The translations under genes and the position numbers were made by a program. Below, one piece after another: positions 22,054 to 31,659 of a DNA stretch of 64,000 nucleotides. Numbering within the stretch: the stretch's first letter is position 1; every line of letters starts with the position of its first letter. Under the pieces are notes generated by a model. That model saw only the letters and a program-made list of their open reading frames with translations. It made no database searches and was not told the DNA's origin. The DNA is taken from positions 10,997,180-11,061,179 of the forward strand of contig OX940872.1 of NCBI GenBank assembly GCA_954871525.1, read 5' to 3'. This stretch comes from Parietaria judaica (Eukaryota; Streptophyta; Magnoliopsida; Rosales; Urticaceae).

Positions 22054-23218
22054 TCAATCATCCCGAACAACTTTGTCGGCGACTTGCTCTATGACGAAAT
22101 CGGCGCTCTCAACCAGGACATCCATAAGAAGCCTCTCCACCGCGGCATAATGCTCGGGGTCTCGTCTCATGAACTCGAGCAGAATGCCCGAAGAAGCTGG
22201 GATAGCCTCATCGTTCGGGTTTTCGGAGAGCGCGGCGATGGTACGCCTTATCAGATCTTTCAAGAAACTCTTCGAGGATAACAAAGTGCCCATCGCTCTC
22301 ATTAAGAAACGAGGCTAGAACGCCCTCGGGGTATCTCAACGGACAAGAATCGTGACAAGTCTCATAAACCTGCGAGGAGGAATTTGAAAATAGCTGGATA
22401 GTAATGAAAGAAAGAATGCAAAAGGAACGACATGGCGACGACAAGGTAAGAAGGAAAAAAGTCCTCTACTTTATTGATAATATTGTCGGGGAGTAGATGT
22501 ACATTCTGACATTTTCATCAAGCTAAAAAAAACTAAATAAAGAATACAAAGTAAGTACAACAAGAGATATAAACGATCATCTTCGAAGATACTTGTCGTT
22601 GAGAAGCTTATCGTGGAGACGTCAATTGATAAGAGCGATAAGTTTCTTCAAGAGCTGTTCCGACGAACGACGAAGAGCTACTCGCTGGACAGCACGAGAC
22701 CTGTTTGCGGAAAGGAGGTTGAGCGATAAACTTCCTGCCCGATAACCGCTGGGCGATAAGCTGGTCGAGGACGCATCGATAAGGCTCCGCGTGGGAGAAG
22801 AGTTGCTTCTACGTGGGAAGAGAGTTGTTTCCATAACCTTACAGAACCGGCTCGCTAGTCGATGATATGCTCGCCTACTAGAGGGATTCTGCTCGCTAAT
22901 AAGAGCTGATGATGACACTAGATCTTTGATAATCACGCCAGCACCTCTGAAGAGGATCTTGCCGGATGAAATACACCAATATCGTCGTCGGCTTGCGAAC
23001 GTAAATTTGAGAATAGCACATGACAAGGAGAACAAGGAATGCTCAGCTAAAAAAACGCAGGACAAATAAAAAGGATTAGACAATAGCAAAGAAAGGATCA
23101 CCGCGCTCATGACGTCGGAGTCATCATTGCTAAAGGAGTTATTCTCGGTAATGAGTATCGTTGATGTAACGAGCTCGTCATCACAGAGAAACTGGCCGAC
23201 GAGAAGAGCTCGCACCAA
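22054..23218 (-). other. Antisense open frames in the 5.9-kb element, unrecognised
   Basis: Two minus-strand frames lie in the non-repetitive 3' interior: 22622-23218 (198 codons) and 22054-22302 (82 codons, helical and charged, ending ADKVVRDD). Neither matches a family I know. The start of the larger frame lies 583 bp from the 3' LTR edge, close to the 573-bp offset of the antisense gene in the related element at 57589-59379. This hints at a positional equivalent, but I see no sequence similarity. They could be chance frames in GC-balanced DNA. Confidence 0.3.
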
Positions 23219-23784
23219 GAGGAGTACGCTTCCTCTGATGACACATGGATCGAGGAGTCAAATACCGCATCGATAAGCGTGACAGTCTCTGCCCCTAGAA
23301 GTCATTTACCACACAAACTCTTTTTCACACTCCCAAGTCAAGTTCACACTATGGAGCGTTCACGCTGCTCCCTTAAAACCATCATCTCAATTGAAGTCGA
23401 CAGACTCATCGCATATCACGAGGGCCGAGTTCATAGCAAGGTTCTTCGGAGAAAGTGGCATCGGTCCAAGTGGTAATCCCATTCCCTTCGTTCAAGGCAT
23501 CCGTAGAAGCCTACCTCGTTGAGCTCGTGAGAAGTCAAACACCGCTAAACATCAGCGAGACCATCGGCTACCCGAGAGAGTTGTCAACCTTATCATCGCC
23601 GATATCGTAAACTCAAAGCTCCTACCCGACGACTCCTAGCCACGTTATCACATACTACGGGTATTATTATCGGAGAGCACCACCGGGCGACAACATGATC
23701 GAGCATTCCTATCATTAGGAGCGTCGATTCAGATCGGAAGTAATGAAGTTTTTCTCTACATTTTACCAAGTGCATACACTTGAT

Positions 23785-23800
23785 AAAATGGGGGACTAAC
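23785..23800 (+). promoter_or_regulatory. Polypurine tract of the 5.9-kb element
   Basis: AAAATGGGGGACTAAC directly precedes the 3' LTR TG. The G5-ACTAAC word is shared with both 25-bp junctions of the LTR array and, in shortened form, with the element at 57589. Confidence 0.8.
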
Positions 23801-24405
23801 TGTTGATGTCGGATTTTGTCAATCCATCCTTAACATAACACGTGCCATTACGGCCCCAAAACGACGTCGAATAGAGGCAAGAAATATGTTGACTGTAGTC
23901 AACATAAAAGCCCAGTTTGTGAGGAAAAGCTTAACCCATGAAGAAATGCCCAATTCGCAGAAAAAGCCCAAAGTGAAAAGGCTCAATCAACCCTAACCCT
24001 ATAAATAATAAAAGAAACCTCATTAAGAGGGGATCCAAAAAAAATCAGCCGAGAGACATTCAGCCAAGAAGGGAAGAAAGAAAGAAAGGAGAAAGAAGAG
24101 AAGAGAAAAGGAGAAGAAAATCAACGAAACAGAGAAGAAAAAGAATGAAGAGGTCAAGCCAAAACCCATTGAACTACGTGATGACCTGATCCTGGTTCGT
24201 CGGGTACGTAGGCAGCCTCGTCGATGGCGGCGTGGTGCGGCATCAAATCATATCTTTATCATTATTCTTCGATTGTCCAAGCTAATAAACGGGAAAAACC
24301 GAGTCCTTTCGGGATAAATAAATCAGGGAATAATCGTGTATATATTTTATTGCGTTCTTTACTATTTTCCTTGTGACTGTAAGGTGGTGAAAATCCCCCT
24401 CTACA
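23801..24405 (+). repeat. 3' LTR (605 bp)
   Basis: Near-identical to 18466-19057, with a ~13-bp insertion after 'cagagaag' and a few substitutions. Ends CTCTACA followed by TTAAT. Confidence 0.93.
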
Positions 24406-25454
24406 TTAATCATGATATAAAATGAATGAATGAATACTAAATATGCTTAAATTTCACACCGATCCCGTAAAAAATCTAAATCTAAATTACACAAATAAAT
24501 AAAACCTAAAAATAAGAAACAATTCAATGTCAATATTACGAATAAGTGGAATAAGTGGCATTTAATAGGAACAATAAAAATACACGCACAAAAATATAAT
24601 GTCACGAATAAACAATCTTTGAAGGAAAGAAAAAGAAAACCAAGAAAATATTAAACAATATTATATTATTAACCTAATACAGTAGTAGTAAGAGAATAGC
24701 AATAGATGTTTTAGCATTTATAAGGTGTATATGCATTAAATTAAATGTATAACTTGTATATATCTAAGTTGTATCGTACTTATAATATTATATATATCTA
24801 AAATGAAGCTTTAAAAGTTTAGAAAACAAAAGTTCGTACGAATAAATGTAATTCATATATTTTTATTTGGTTTTTGTCTTGAAGAGTTCATATTCAGTAT
24901 ATTTTAATCAAATTAAAGCTCATTATGAATATGCACATAAAAAACGTGTATATTTATGTTTAAAAAAACATGAAAAGTCTTATAAACTAAAACTGAATAT
25001 GAATAAAGGCATATATAGACAATGATTTAAAATGAACCAATGAATGCTAAATACGTTACATGTGCATTGATCCTGTAAAAAGTAAAATCTAAACTTCACA
25101 AATCAAAAAATAAAACGTAAAAATAAGAAACCACTAATGTCAACATTAGGAATAAGTGGCATAAATAAATACAGGAACTAAAATTAAAAGATACAAAAAA
25201 AAGAAGTCATGAATAATAAAAATAAATTACATAAAAATAAGAAACAGCCTACATATTAATGAGAAGAAAATAAAAACAGTCCTAATTAGAAAATAAAAAA
25301 GAAAGAAAAGATATATCAAACAATAATATATTATTAACTTTTTTTAATTTTATCCGAGACTTTTATGGTACTTTTATACATAACAAATATTTTATATTCA
25401 TTCTATCCTGTACTTATATTTGTTTCATTTTTTATTTCTTGCATATATAATTAT

Positions 25455-25458
<4 letters not shown>

Positions 25459-25488
<30 letters not shown>
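25459..25488. repeat. (AT)n microsatellite
   Basis: About 28 bp of AT dinucleotides. Confidence 0.9.
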
Positions 25489-25489
<1 letters not shown>

Positions 25490-26974
25490 AAACGTTGGCA
25501 TTCACATGTTTCAAGCATGATTATATAATGAAAATTAACATTTAAAAACTGGTATCTTTACTTTTCCACACGATTATGCTCATTTTCTTAATACACTAAA
25601 ATTACAGTTAAATTAATCTTTTAGTGCACTAAATTAAATTTTTTGAAATTAATTAATTCATTTTTAGTACTAAAATGATAGATTATATAGTAACATTGAA
25701 ATAGTCAATACATAGATTATATGTTTTCGACACCCGCGCAAAGCGCGCGGGCATTCCACTATGAAATAGATTTGAAGGGTCGCATTATTAATATTCGGGA
25801 GCGTCTTTGAGAAGAAGTTGAGATAAATGAAAACGAAATGATTCAATTTCCTCTCTCCCTCGCACGTTTACATTACTAATTTTATAATAAAACAATTTAT
25901 AATATAATAACAAAAACTTTCTTGAAAAATTGGGGGTTGACATATCACAGTGTCCTTCCGTCCCTGTATATATATACATATAAATATATATGAGAATTTT
26001 TTGATTTCACTCCTACCCCATGGTGACTCCAACTCAAGATTTCTAATGTCTTAAGTGATGTATTTGTTACCCTAAACCCTAAATCTGATACTCACCTACT
26101 CAATTTTTTTTTTCTTCTTTCTTTCGAAGTTTGAAGATTTTATGTTTTGAAGCTTTAGAATGAGAATTTTTAATTTTAGTAGAGATTAGATCGGTCGATT
26201 ATAACAAAAATTTACGATGTCGATGATATTTTTGTCTAAAATGATCCCAAATACAAAATAATCCGACTTATAATGAATTTGCTTCGATGAGACCTTTCTT
26301 GAATGAATAGAAATTATTTTTCAGTGACATATCTAATTATCTATTCATTAAGTAGAACCTTTTTGAATTAGTATTCATTATTCAATAAATTAATAATTTT
26401 CTTAATTTTTTTTTCTTATATTTCAACTTGAACTCGGATGAAAAAAAAAAAATCAACAATTTCAATTGATGAAATACTTTCTTGTTCTAAAAAATCCATA
26501 TGTGATCTAATTAGTATAATAAAATCAATAATATTTAAATAGTATGACAATTCATAGAAATATAGCTATAGTACTGTCTGTTTTTCTTTTGGTTTTTATA
26601 TGTTTTTTCTAATTTAAAAACTTTTAGATCATTTTATTAAGGATAAATGAGGCAAATGCCCATTTGTGGCTCAAGGTTTTAAAAAATTCCCATTTCTAAT
26701 TATGGAAATCATAACAATCAACAAATTGAAATATGGACTAATTTGCCCTTTTAATTTTTAAATCACATTTAATTATAATTCGTTTTTTTAATTAAAATAA
26801 AAAAATAAAAATTTCCTCAAATGTAGCAAACTAAATAAATTAAAGTCAAATCTCCCCTATTAATTAGTATTATTTTCTATTAGCTCTAACGAATCACGTT
26901 TAATATTTTTGTAACGATTAAAATCTTAAATTATTTTTCCTATTAATCTATATTTATTTTGAATTTTTATTTAT

Positions 26975-27303
26975 GAAACTTGATATTCGTTTGCTTAATT
27001 TCATGTTAATCTATTTACGAAACTTGGTTTTCGTTATGCCTCATTTTATGTAAATCTGTTTACAAAACTTGGTTTTCATGTTTTCGTTATGCCTCATTTT
27101 ATGTAAATCTGTTTACAAAACTTGGTTTTCATGTTTTCGTTATGCCTCATTTTATGTAAATCTGTTTACAAAACTTGGTTTTCATTTTTCATCATTTTAT
27201 GTAAATCTGTTTACAAAATTTGGTTTTCGTTTTGCCTCATTTTGTGTAAATCTATTTACGAAACTTGGTTTTCGTTTTCCCTCATTTTATGTAAATCTAT
27301 TTA
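26975..27303. repeat. ~44-54-bp tandem repeat, about six copies, each with a hairpin
   Basis: Units of 'acttggttttcgttatgcctcattttatgtaaatctgtttacaaa' recur about six times; two longer units carry an extra 'catgttttcg'. Each unit holds GTAAATCTGTTTAC or GTAAATCTATTTAC, a five-base-arm hairpin. The frames through it are repeat translation. Confidence 0.9.
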
Positions 27304-27751
27304 CAAATCTGTTGACAAGATTTGAAATTTCATATACATATCCACAAATGCAAATTCGTGTAAAATAACTCCAAAAAAGTGTAAAAGCATTTAAAAAAGC
27401 GTGTAAATCCATTTACAAAAATATCACTTCAAAATATTGTAAAATCATTTACAAAAAAAATTCAAATATATTACCTTAAAATTGTAAACATATTTACAGA
27501 AAACTATAAATAAATTTACAGTTACGATCGAGTGGAAAGGATGATCGCGCCGCGACGGAGAGCGACCGCGACGGAGAGCGACCGAGGAAGGAGGTGCGAC
27601 CGCGACGGAGGGTGACTGATGAAGGAGGCGCGATGGAGGGCGACCGCGACGGAGGCCATGGTCGCCTCCTCGGCAACCGCGACCACGGTCGCCGAAGCCA
27701 CGCCCAAAAATGCCCCACTCTCGGCCCGAATCCGGCGACGGTGGTCAATCC

Positions 27752-27754
<3 letters not shown>

Positions 27755-27792
<38 letters not shown>
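27755..27792. repeat. (GA)n microsatellite
   Basis: About 38 bp of GA dinucleotides. Confidence 0.92.
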
Positions 27793-27798
<6 letters not shown>

Positions 27799-28231
27799 TT
27801 TTAATTTTTGGGTCAAAGTAACAAAATTAAATGATAACCTAATTAATAGGGGAAGTTTTCAACCAAAATTTAAGGATAATTAATTTAATTTTGAAAATAA
27901 AATATATAATAAATAATTAAATACGAAAATAAATAAATATAATTAAATCAGGGTTAATATGGTCCAATATATTTTTAAAATGGGTATAAATGAATTGTTT
28001 GAAACTATGGGAAATTCCCTTAAACCTTAAGTGATTTTTGGGCATTTCATGGATTTTTCTTTTTATTAACTCTCGACCAATTTTTTTTTTCTTTCGTTCA
28101 ACATAGATCATTTTTAACGCCTTTACACTGTTCGTGCAACAATTTGACAAAGTATTTGTCAATGACATAGGGTTGATCCGCGTTATCACTTTTGTACCTG
28201 TTTTAAACCGAAAAATCACAAATTAAAATCG

Positions 28232-28239
28232 GTTGCAAT
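28232..28239. repeat. 8-bp target duplication GTTGCAAT (left)
   Basis: Exact match to 28993-29000. Confidence 0.9.
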
Positions 28240-28992
28240 TTGGGGTGAAACCGGTACCGATAATCGGTAAATTAGCTTTTTTTGGTATTGGTATTGAATA
28301 ATCAAGATATTTTTTTTGGGTATTGGTATTGCTATCGGTTCTAAAATTTCTTGGTTTTTTATCAAACCGATACCGAGACCAAACCGAGAAAAAAGAAAAG
28401 AAAACCGATAAATAAATCTAGACATAAATCGGGAATAATCCGGGGCAAAATCCAAAAATAATACAAACTACCATATCTAAACCTCGGACTCTGAAGTATA
28501 AAAATTCATGTCTAATACATAAAACATCAACACATAAATAAACCATGTCATTTCTTTTTTCATCAAACAAACTACCATATTCGAACTTCGGACTTCGAAG
28601 TATAAAAGTTCATGTCTAATGCATAAAAATATAAAACATAATTAAACCATGTCATTTCTTTTTTCATCAAACAAACTACCATGTCCGAACTTCGGACTCC
28701 GAAATGAGGGAGGGTGGGAGAGTGAGGTATCACAAAAAGTGCCCTAATTTGCTTAGAAAAATGAATGTAGTACACTCTAAAACGACATGTAGTTCACAAC
28801 CAAAACCGATACCAATATTCGAGAAATTTGGCTATCGGTATCGATATTGGTATCGGTATCGGAAACCGATATCTGATAAGCATCGGTTATCGATTTTAAG
28901 GTAAATTTATCAATTTTTTTTTATAAACCGATCCGGGATCGATACTGAAACCGAGACGACACCGAGAAGCGGTTATAGAATTTTCACCCCTA
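28240..28992. mobile_element. Non-autonomous hAT-type element (753 bp) in the TML promoter
   Basis: Termini TTGGGGTGAAA and TTTTCACCCCTA form short inverted repeats and are flanked by exact 8-bp duplications GTTGCAAT, the hAT signature. Subterminal DNA on both sides is rich in 'accgataccg/cggtatcggt' words in inverted orientation. The middle holds a ~105-bp tandem repeat. There is no transposase frame. It ends 334 bp before the TML start codon. Confidence 0.88.
28467..28702. repeat. ~105-bp tandem repeat inside the hAT-type element
   Basis: 'aaacaaactaccat' starts at about 28464, 28564 and 28670; each is followed by 'cggact.(c/t).gaagtataaaa.ttcatgtctaat' and 'ccatgtcatttctttttt'. About 2.3 copies. 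Confidence 0.85.
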
Positions 28993-29000
28993 GTTGCAAT
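28993..29000. repeat. 8-bp target duplication GTTGCAAT (right)
   Basis: Pairs with 28232-28239. Confidence 0.9.
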
Positions 29001-29326
29001 CTGCAGATACGAGCCCTGTCCCCGGAAATGTTAATAATAAACGGCACCGTTAGTGTTTACTGTTAAGTAATCGTCGAGCGCCAAAGAAAATAACAGAAAA
29101 AGTAACAGCGCTTAGCTGCCCAACCCAAACCAGTCTTTTCTTCATCTTCTTCTCCACTGTGACGAATCAATCACTGGTCGCGATCTCATCCAAGTTCCGA
29201 TCCAGAATTCGAATATTCCGATCCCGAGTTCGAATATTCCGTCTCACCATCGCCGATCCCATGCGTTGAGAGAGCTCCAGATCGATCCAGATCTGCGAAT
29301 CCGCCGCCGATCTCCAAACCCTAGCC
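29001..29326 (+). promoter_or_regulatory. TML proximal promoter and 5' leader
   Basis: Short region between the hAT-type element and the TML ATG. Around 29125-29160 lies a pyrimidine-rich 'ttttcttcatcttcttctcc' stretch, typical of plant leaders. There is no convincing TATA box. 'cgatccagat' and 'gttcgaatattcc' words are directly repeated near the start codon. Confidence 0.45.
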
Positions 29327-31246
29327 ATGTCGTGCTTGGCGCTCTCCCTCCAGCCCGCCAATGGCTCCGACATCCTCCTCCAGACGCGCGAGTGGTTCCC
29401 CCCCGCGCGAGCCCTCGTCGCCCTCTCCTCCTTCCGCCAAACCCGCCTCGCCTTCGCCGCCGCCAAGCACGCCCACGGCCACGCCTCCGCCGCGGAATCC
29501 GACGCCGCCGTGGACTCCATCGGCGACGACCCCCTCGCCGCCTCCAGCGGCCAGGTCATCGTCGGCGTCGAGAGCCGCTACCGCGTCGTGTACCGCCTCG
29601 TGAACTCGATCTACGTGCTCGGCATCACCACCGCCGACTACGACAACTCCGTCAACGTGTTCGAGTGCATCCACGTGGTGAACCAGGCCGTAAGCGTCGT
29701 CGTCACCGCCTGCCGCGGCGTCGACGTCACGCCGGAGAAGCTCGCGCGCAAGTACGCCGAGATCTACATGGCGCTCGACATCGTCCTCCGCGGCGTCAGC
29801 AACATCCGCCTCGCCGCCATGCTCGGCTCCTTGCACGGCGACAGCATTGCCAAGATGGTCCACTCCGCCATCGACTCCGAGAACAAGATCCGGGGCGCCG
29901 AGAATTGGGCCTCCGTCGAGGTGAGCTCCGTCGATCATCTCGCGAACGTCGAGGTTTTCTCCAATGCACGGTTTGAGCTTCCACCGGAGACAATCGCTGC
30001 TGGTGACGAGGTTGCCGCGGGTCAGGCTCCCTCGGCTTCTCAGGCGGAGCAGTTAGAGGGGCCGGAGGAAAAGGTGGAGGAGATCGAGGCCGAGAAGGAC
30101 CCGTTCGCGGCGAGCGACAAGATCAACCAGCCGGAGGAGCTGGTAAGCGGGTTCAAGAAGACGAGGGATCCTTCGGCGACGGACCTGACGAAGGCGCTTG
30201 CTACGCTCGAGGTGACGACGCTGCCACCGCCCGAGGTGACACAGTCGACGCGTATTGCGGTGGAAGGGTTCGAAGGGGAGTACGGTGGGATTGAGTTCGG
30301 GACAGAGAAGGCTTCTCTTGGAGAGACTTTTGAGGGGTTCAGCGACGCTTGGGGCGGGGGTTTGGATGCTTCGGAGTTTGTGGGGCCGGAGAAGGTGGCG
30401 AAACGGGAAGGTCTCGGAGGGCTCGAGCTCTTGCAGACCGGTGCCGATCCACCAAAAGTCAACGCTCCTGCGCCGGCAGGTAACAATCCTCTTGATGTTC
30501 TCGTGAAATCGACGGAAATGAAAGGACCGGAAATGCAGATTGTGGAGCAGATAAGCGTTGAGTTCAGAGAATCGTTGCTTGCAAGAGTAGGATTGTTGGG
30601 TACTGTCTATTTGAAAACTTTGCCTCCGAAAGCATCTGGTGACGACAAGGAAACCGAGTTCTCGTTCCGGGTTGAGGGCACGAATCCCGTCAAGAGATTC
30701 GTAATGAAGAGTGCTCTGATTAGCAGTCTCGGGGAAGGACTGTTCCATGTGAGAACTGCAGCCTCCAAAGAGCCCTTGCCGATTTTGAAGTACAGTTTGC
30801 ATCCCAGGTCAACGCCGTTGCCATTGAGGGTTCGCCTTGTGAAACGTCAAAGCGGTACTTTGTTCTCGGTGATGATACAGTACGTGTCGAACCCGGATAT
30901 GCCAGTGCCCTTGAGCGACGTGACGTTTGTTCTGAAGCTTCCGGTTGATCCTTCGTTGTTGAATGTTTCGCCCAAAGCTATGCTGAACAGGAGTTCGAGG
31001 GAGTTAAAGTGGCTCGTTCCGGAGATTCCGACAAAGGGTTCTCCTGGAAAGTTGAGGGCAAGAATGCCGATTGATTACATTGAGGGTAACGGTGACGAGG
31101 AGATTGAAGTAGTAGCTTATGTGAATTTCTCCGTACAAGGGTCGAGATCGCTGTCCGGGATATCTCTACGGCCGGCTACGGAAGGAAAGACGGACTTTTA
31201 CGAGGTCAATCACAGGTACGAGAGCGGAGTGTATATGTGCAATTGA
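29327..31246 (+). CDS. TML: TPLATE complex subunit TML (muniscin-like, mu-homology domain)
   Basis: A 639-residue uninterrupted frame for the muniscin-like subunit of the plant TPLATE complex, an endocytic adaptor complex that works at the plasma membrane with clathrin and AP-2 (family knowledge). Residues 1 to ~190 form the longin-like N-terminal domain (SCLALSLQPANGSDILLQ, then VGVESRYRVVYRLVNSIYVLGI). Residues ~240-390 are an acidic, disordered linker containing DPFAASDK. Residues ~400-639 are the mu-homology domain, starting MQIVEQISVEFRES and ending in EVNHRYESGVYMCN. The length matches the Arabidopsis protein (about 637 aa). The start is chosen at 'gccATGTCG', the first in-frame ATG after the leader. 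The 5' half is extremely GC-rich (third positions mostly C/G) and the 3' half moderate, a gradient that produces many shadow frames. XRCC3 is its ancestral neighbour. Confidence 0.96.
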   Translation: MSCLALSLQPANGSDILLQTREWFPPARALVALSSFRQTRLAFAAAKHAHGHASAAESDAAVDSIGDDPLAASSGQVIVGVESRYRVVYRLVNSIYVLGITTADYDNSVNVFECIHVVNQAVSVVVTACRGVDVTPEKLARKYAEIYMALDIVLRGVSNIRLAAMLGSLHGDSIAKMVHSAIDSENKIRGAENWASVEVSSVDHLANVEVFSNARFELPPETIAAGDEVAAGQAPSASQAEQLEGPEEKVEEIEAEKDPFAASDKINQPEELVSGFKKTRDPSATDLTKALATLEVTTLPPPEVTQSTRIAVEGFEGEYGGIEFGTEKASLGETFEGFSDAWGGGLDASEFVGPEKVAKREGLGGLELLQTGADPPKVNAPAPAGNNPLDVLVKSTEMKGPEMQIVEQISVEFRESLLARVGLLGTVYLKTLPPKASGDDKETEFSFRVEGTNPVKRFVMKSALISSLGEGLFHVRTAASKEPLPILKYSLHPRSTPLPLRVRLVKRQSGTLFSVMIQYVSNPDMPVPLSDVTFVLKLPVDPSLLNVSPKAMLNRSSRELKWLVPEIPTKGSPGKLRARMPIDYIEGNGDEEIEVVAYVNFSVQGSRSLSGISLRPATEGKTDFYEVNHRYESGVYMCN

Positions 31247-31659
31247 TTCTTGATAATCTAAATGCCTGTTCGGTCTTAATTTGTTGGTAGCATTCTCCAT
31301 TTTTTTTTTATTATGAGGGTATCATATGCGTGTAGTGTTCTCTTTTTGTTGTTGATATTGAGCTTGTAAACAAATATTGTTCTTACGGTTATTCATGGGT
31401 GGACAATGTGTTCCGTTCGGGACACTCGAATCATATATTTTTTGGTCGATTTTATTTTACCGGCGCATCGAATCGTATATTTTGATTGATTGATCATATC
31501 AACTATAAAAGCCACTAATGAAGTTCTTCTTGTTTATGCTACTTGTTTCCTGAAATAGTGATTTAGATATAGGTTCTGTGATCTGCAGTGTGTAGTTACT
31601 GAATATTAGGTTGCGATTGCTCGCTTCAACGCGTTTTTCTTCTCTTCATTTGAACTACA
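31247..31659. other. TML 3' flank
   Basis: Probably the TML 3' UTR for the first ~250 bp (T-rich, with 'ttgtaaacaaat' near 31365), followed by AT-rich DNA up to the plastid-derived segment. No other gene seen. Confidence 0.5.

Larger units (their letters stand above)
18466..24405 (+). mobile_element. Complete non-autonomous LTR retrotransposon (5.94 kb), minisatellite-filled
   Basis: Full structure is visible: TTAAT duplications, 5' LTR 18466-19057, primer-binding-site-like TGGCGCCCAACGAGGGGC at 19061-19078, 3' polypurine tract AAAATGGGGGACTAAC at 23785-23800 and 3' LTR 23801-24405. The two LTRs are highly similar, with scattered substitutions and one ~13-bp indel, so insertion is fairly recent. 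The 4.7-kb interior has no gag, protease, reverse transcriptase, RNase H or integrase frame. About 1.75 kb of it (19239-22000) is a succession of different tandem repeats. LTR ends, palindrome and polypurine tract resemble the array LTRs at 8025-13019 and the fragment at 56839-57588. The TGGCGCC primer site suggests a Ty3/gypsy Tat-like lineage, which is inference. Confidence 0.9.
16259..25758 (+). mobile_element. Helitron candidate, interrupted by an LTR retrotransposon
   Basis: The left end reads TCTATATATTATAAAAGG after an A, which fits plant Helitron 5' ends. About 30 bp in is 'aagtgacgtggcaaac', another common Helitron 5' feature. The right end has a GC-rich hairpin, CCGCGCAAAGCGCGCGG at ~25730-25750, followed about 10 bp later by CACTAT. 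The canonical terminus would be CTRR, so the last base is off. No Rep/helicase frame is visible. Without the nested 5.9-kb element the length would be ~3.55 kb. An internal direct duplication (18.2-18.46 kb plus 24.41-24.6 kb, against 24.9-25.15 kb) and an uncharacterised frame at 16823-17122 lie inside. End recognition is by pattern only. Confidence 0.55.
26167..28231. other. Intergenic AT-rich DNA with tandem repeats
   Basis: No gene recognised. It contains the palindrome-bearing tandem repeat at 26975-27303 and a GC-rich island at 27520-27750 ending in a (GA)n run. The frames in the GC-rich island are Arg/Ala/Ser-rich composition artefacts. Confidence 0.45.

Noticed and set aside
27494..27821. 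GC-rich Arg/Ser/Ala frames near the (GA)n tract
   Set aside because: Simple-sequence composition (GCGACCGCGACGG words) explains them.
29266..30802. Frames up to 249 codons on both strands over TML
   Set aside because: Shadows of the TML coding sequence caused by high third-position GC.
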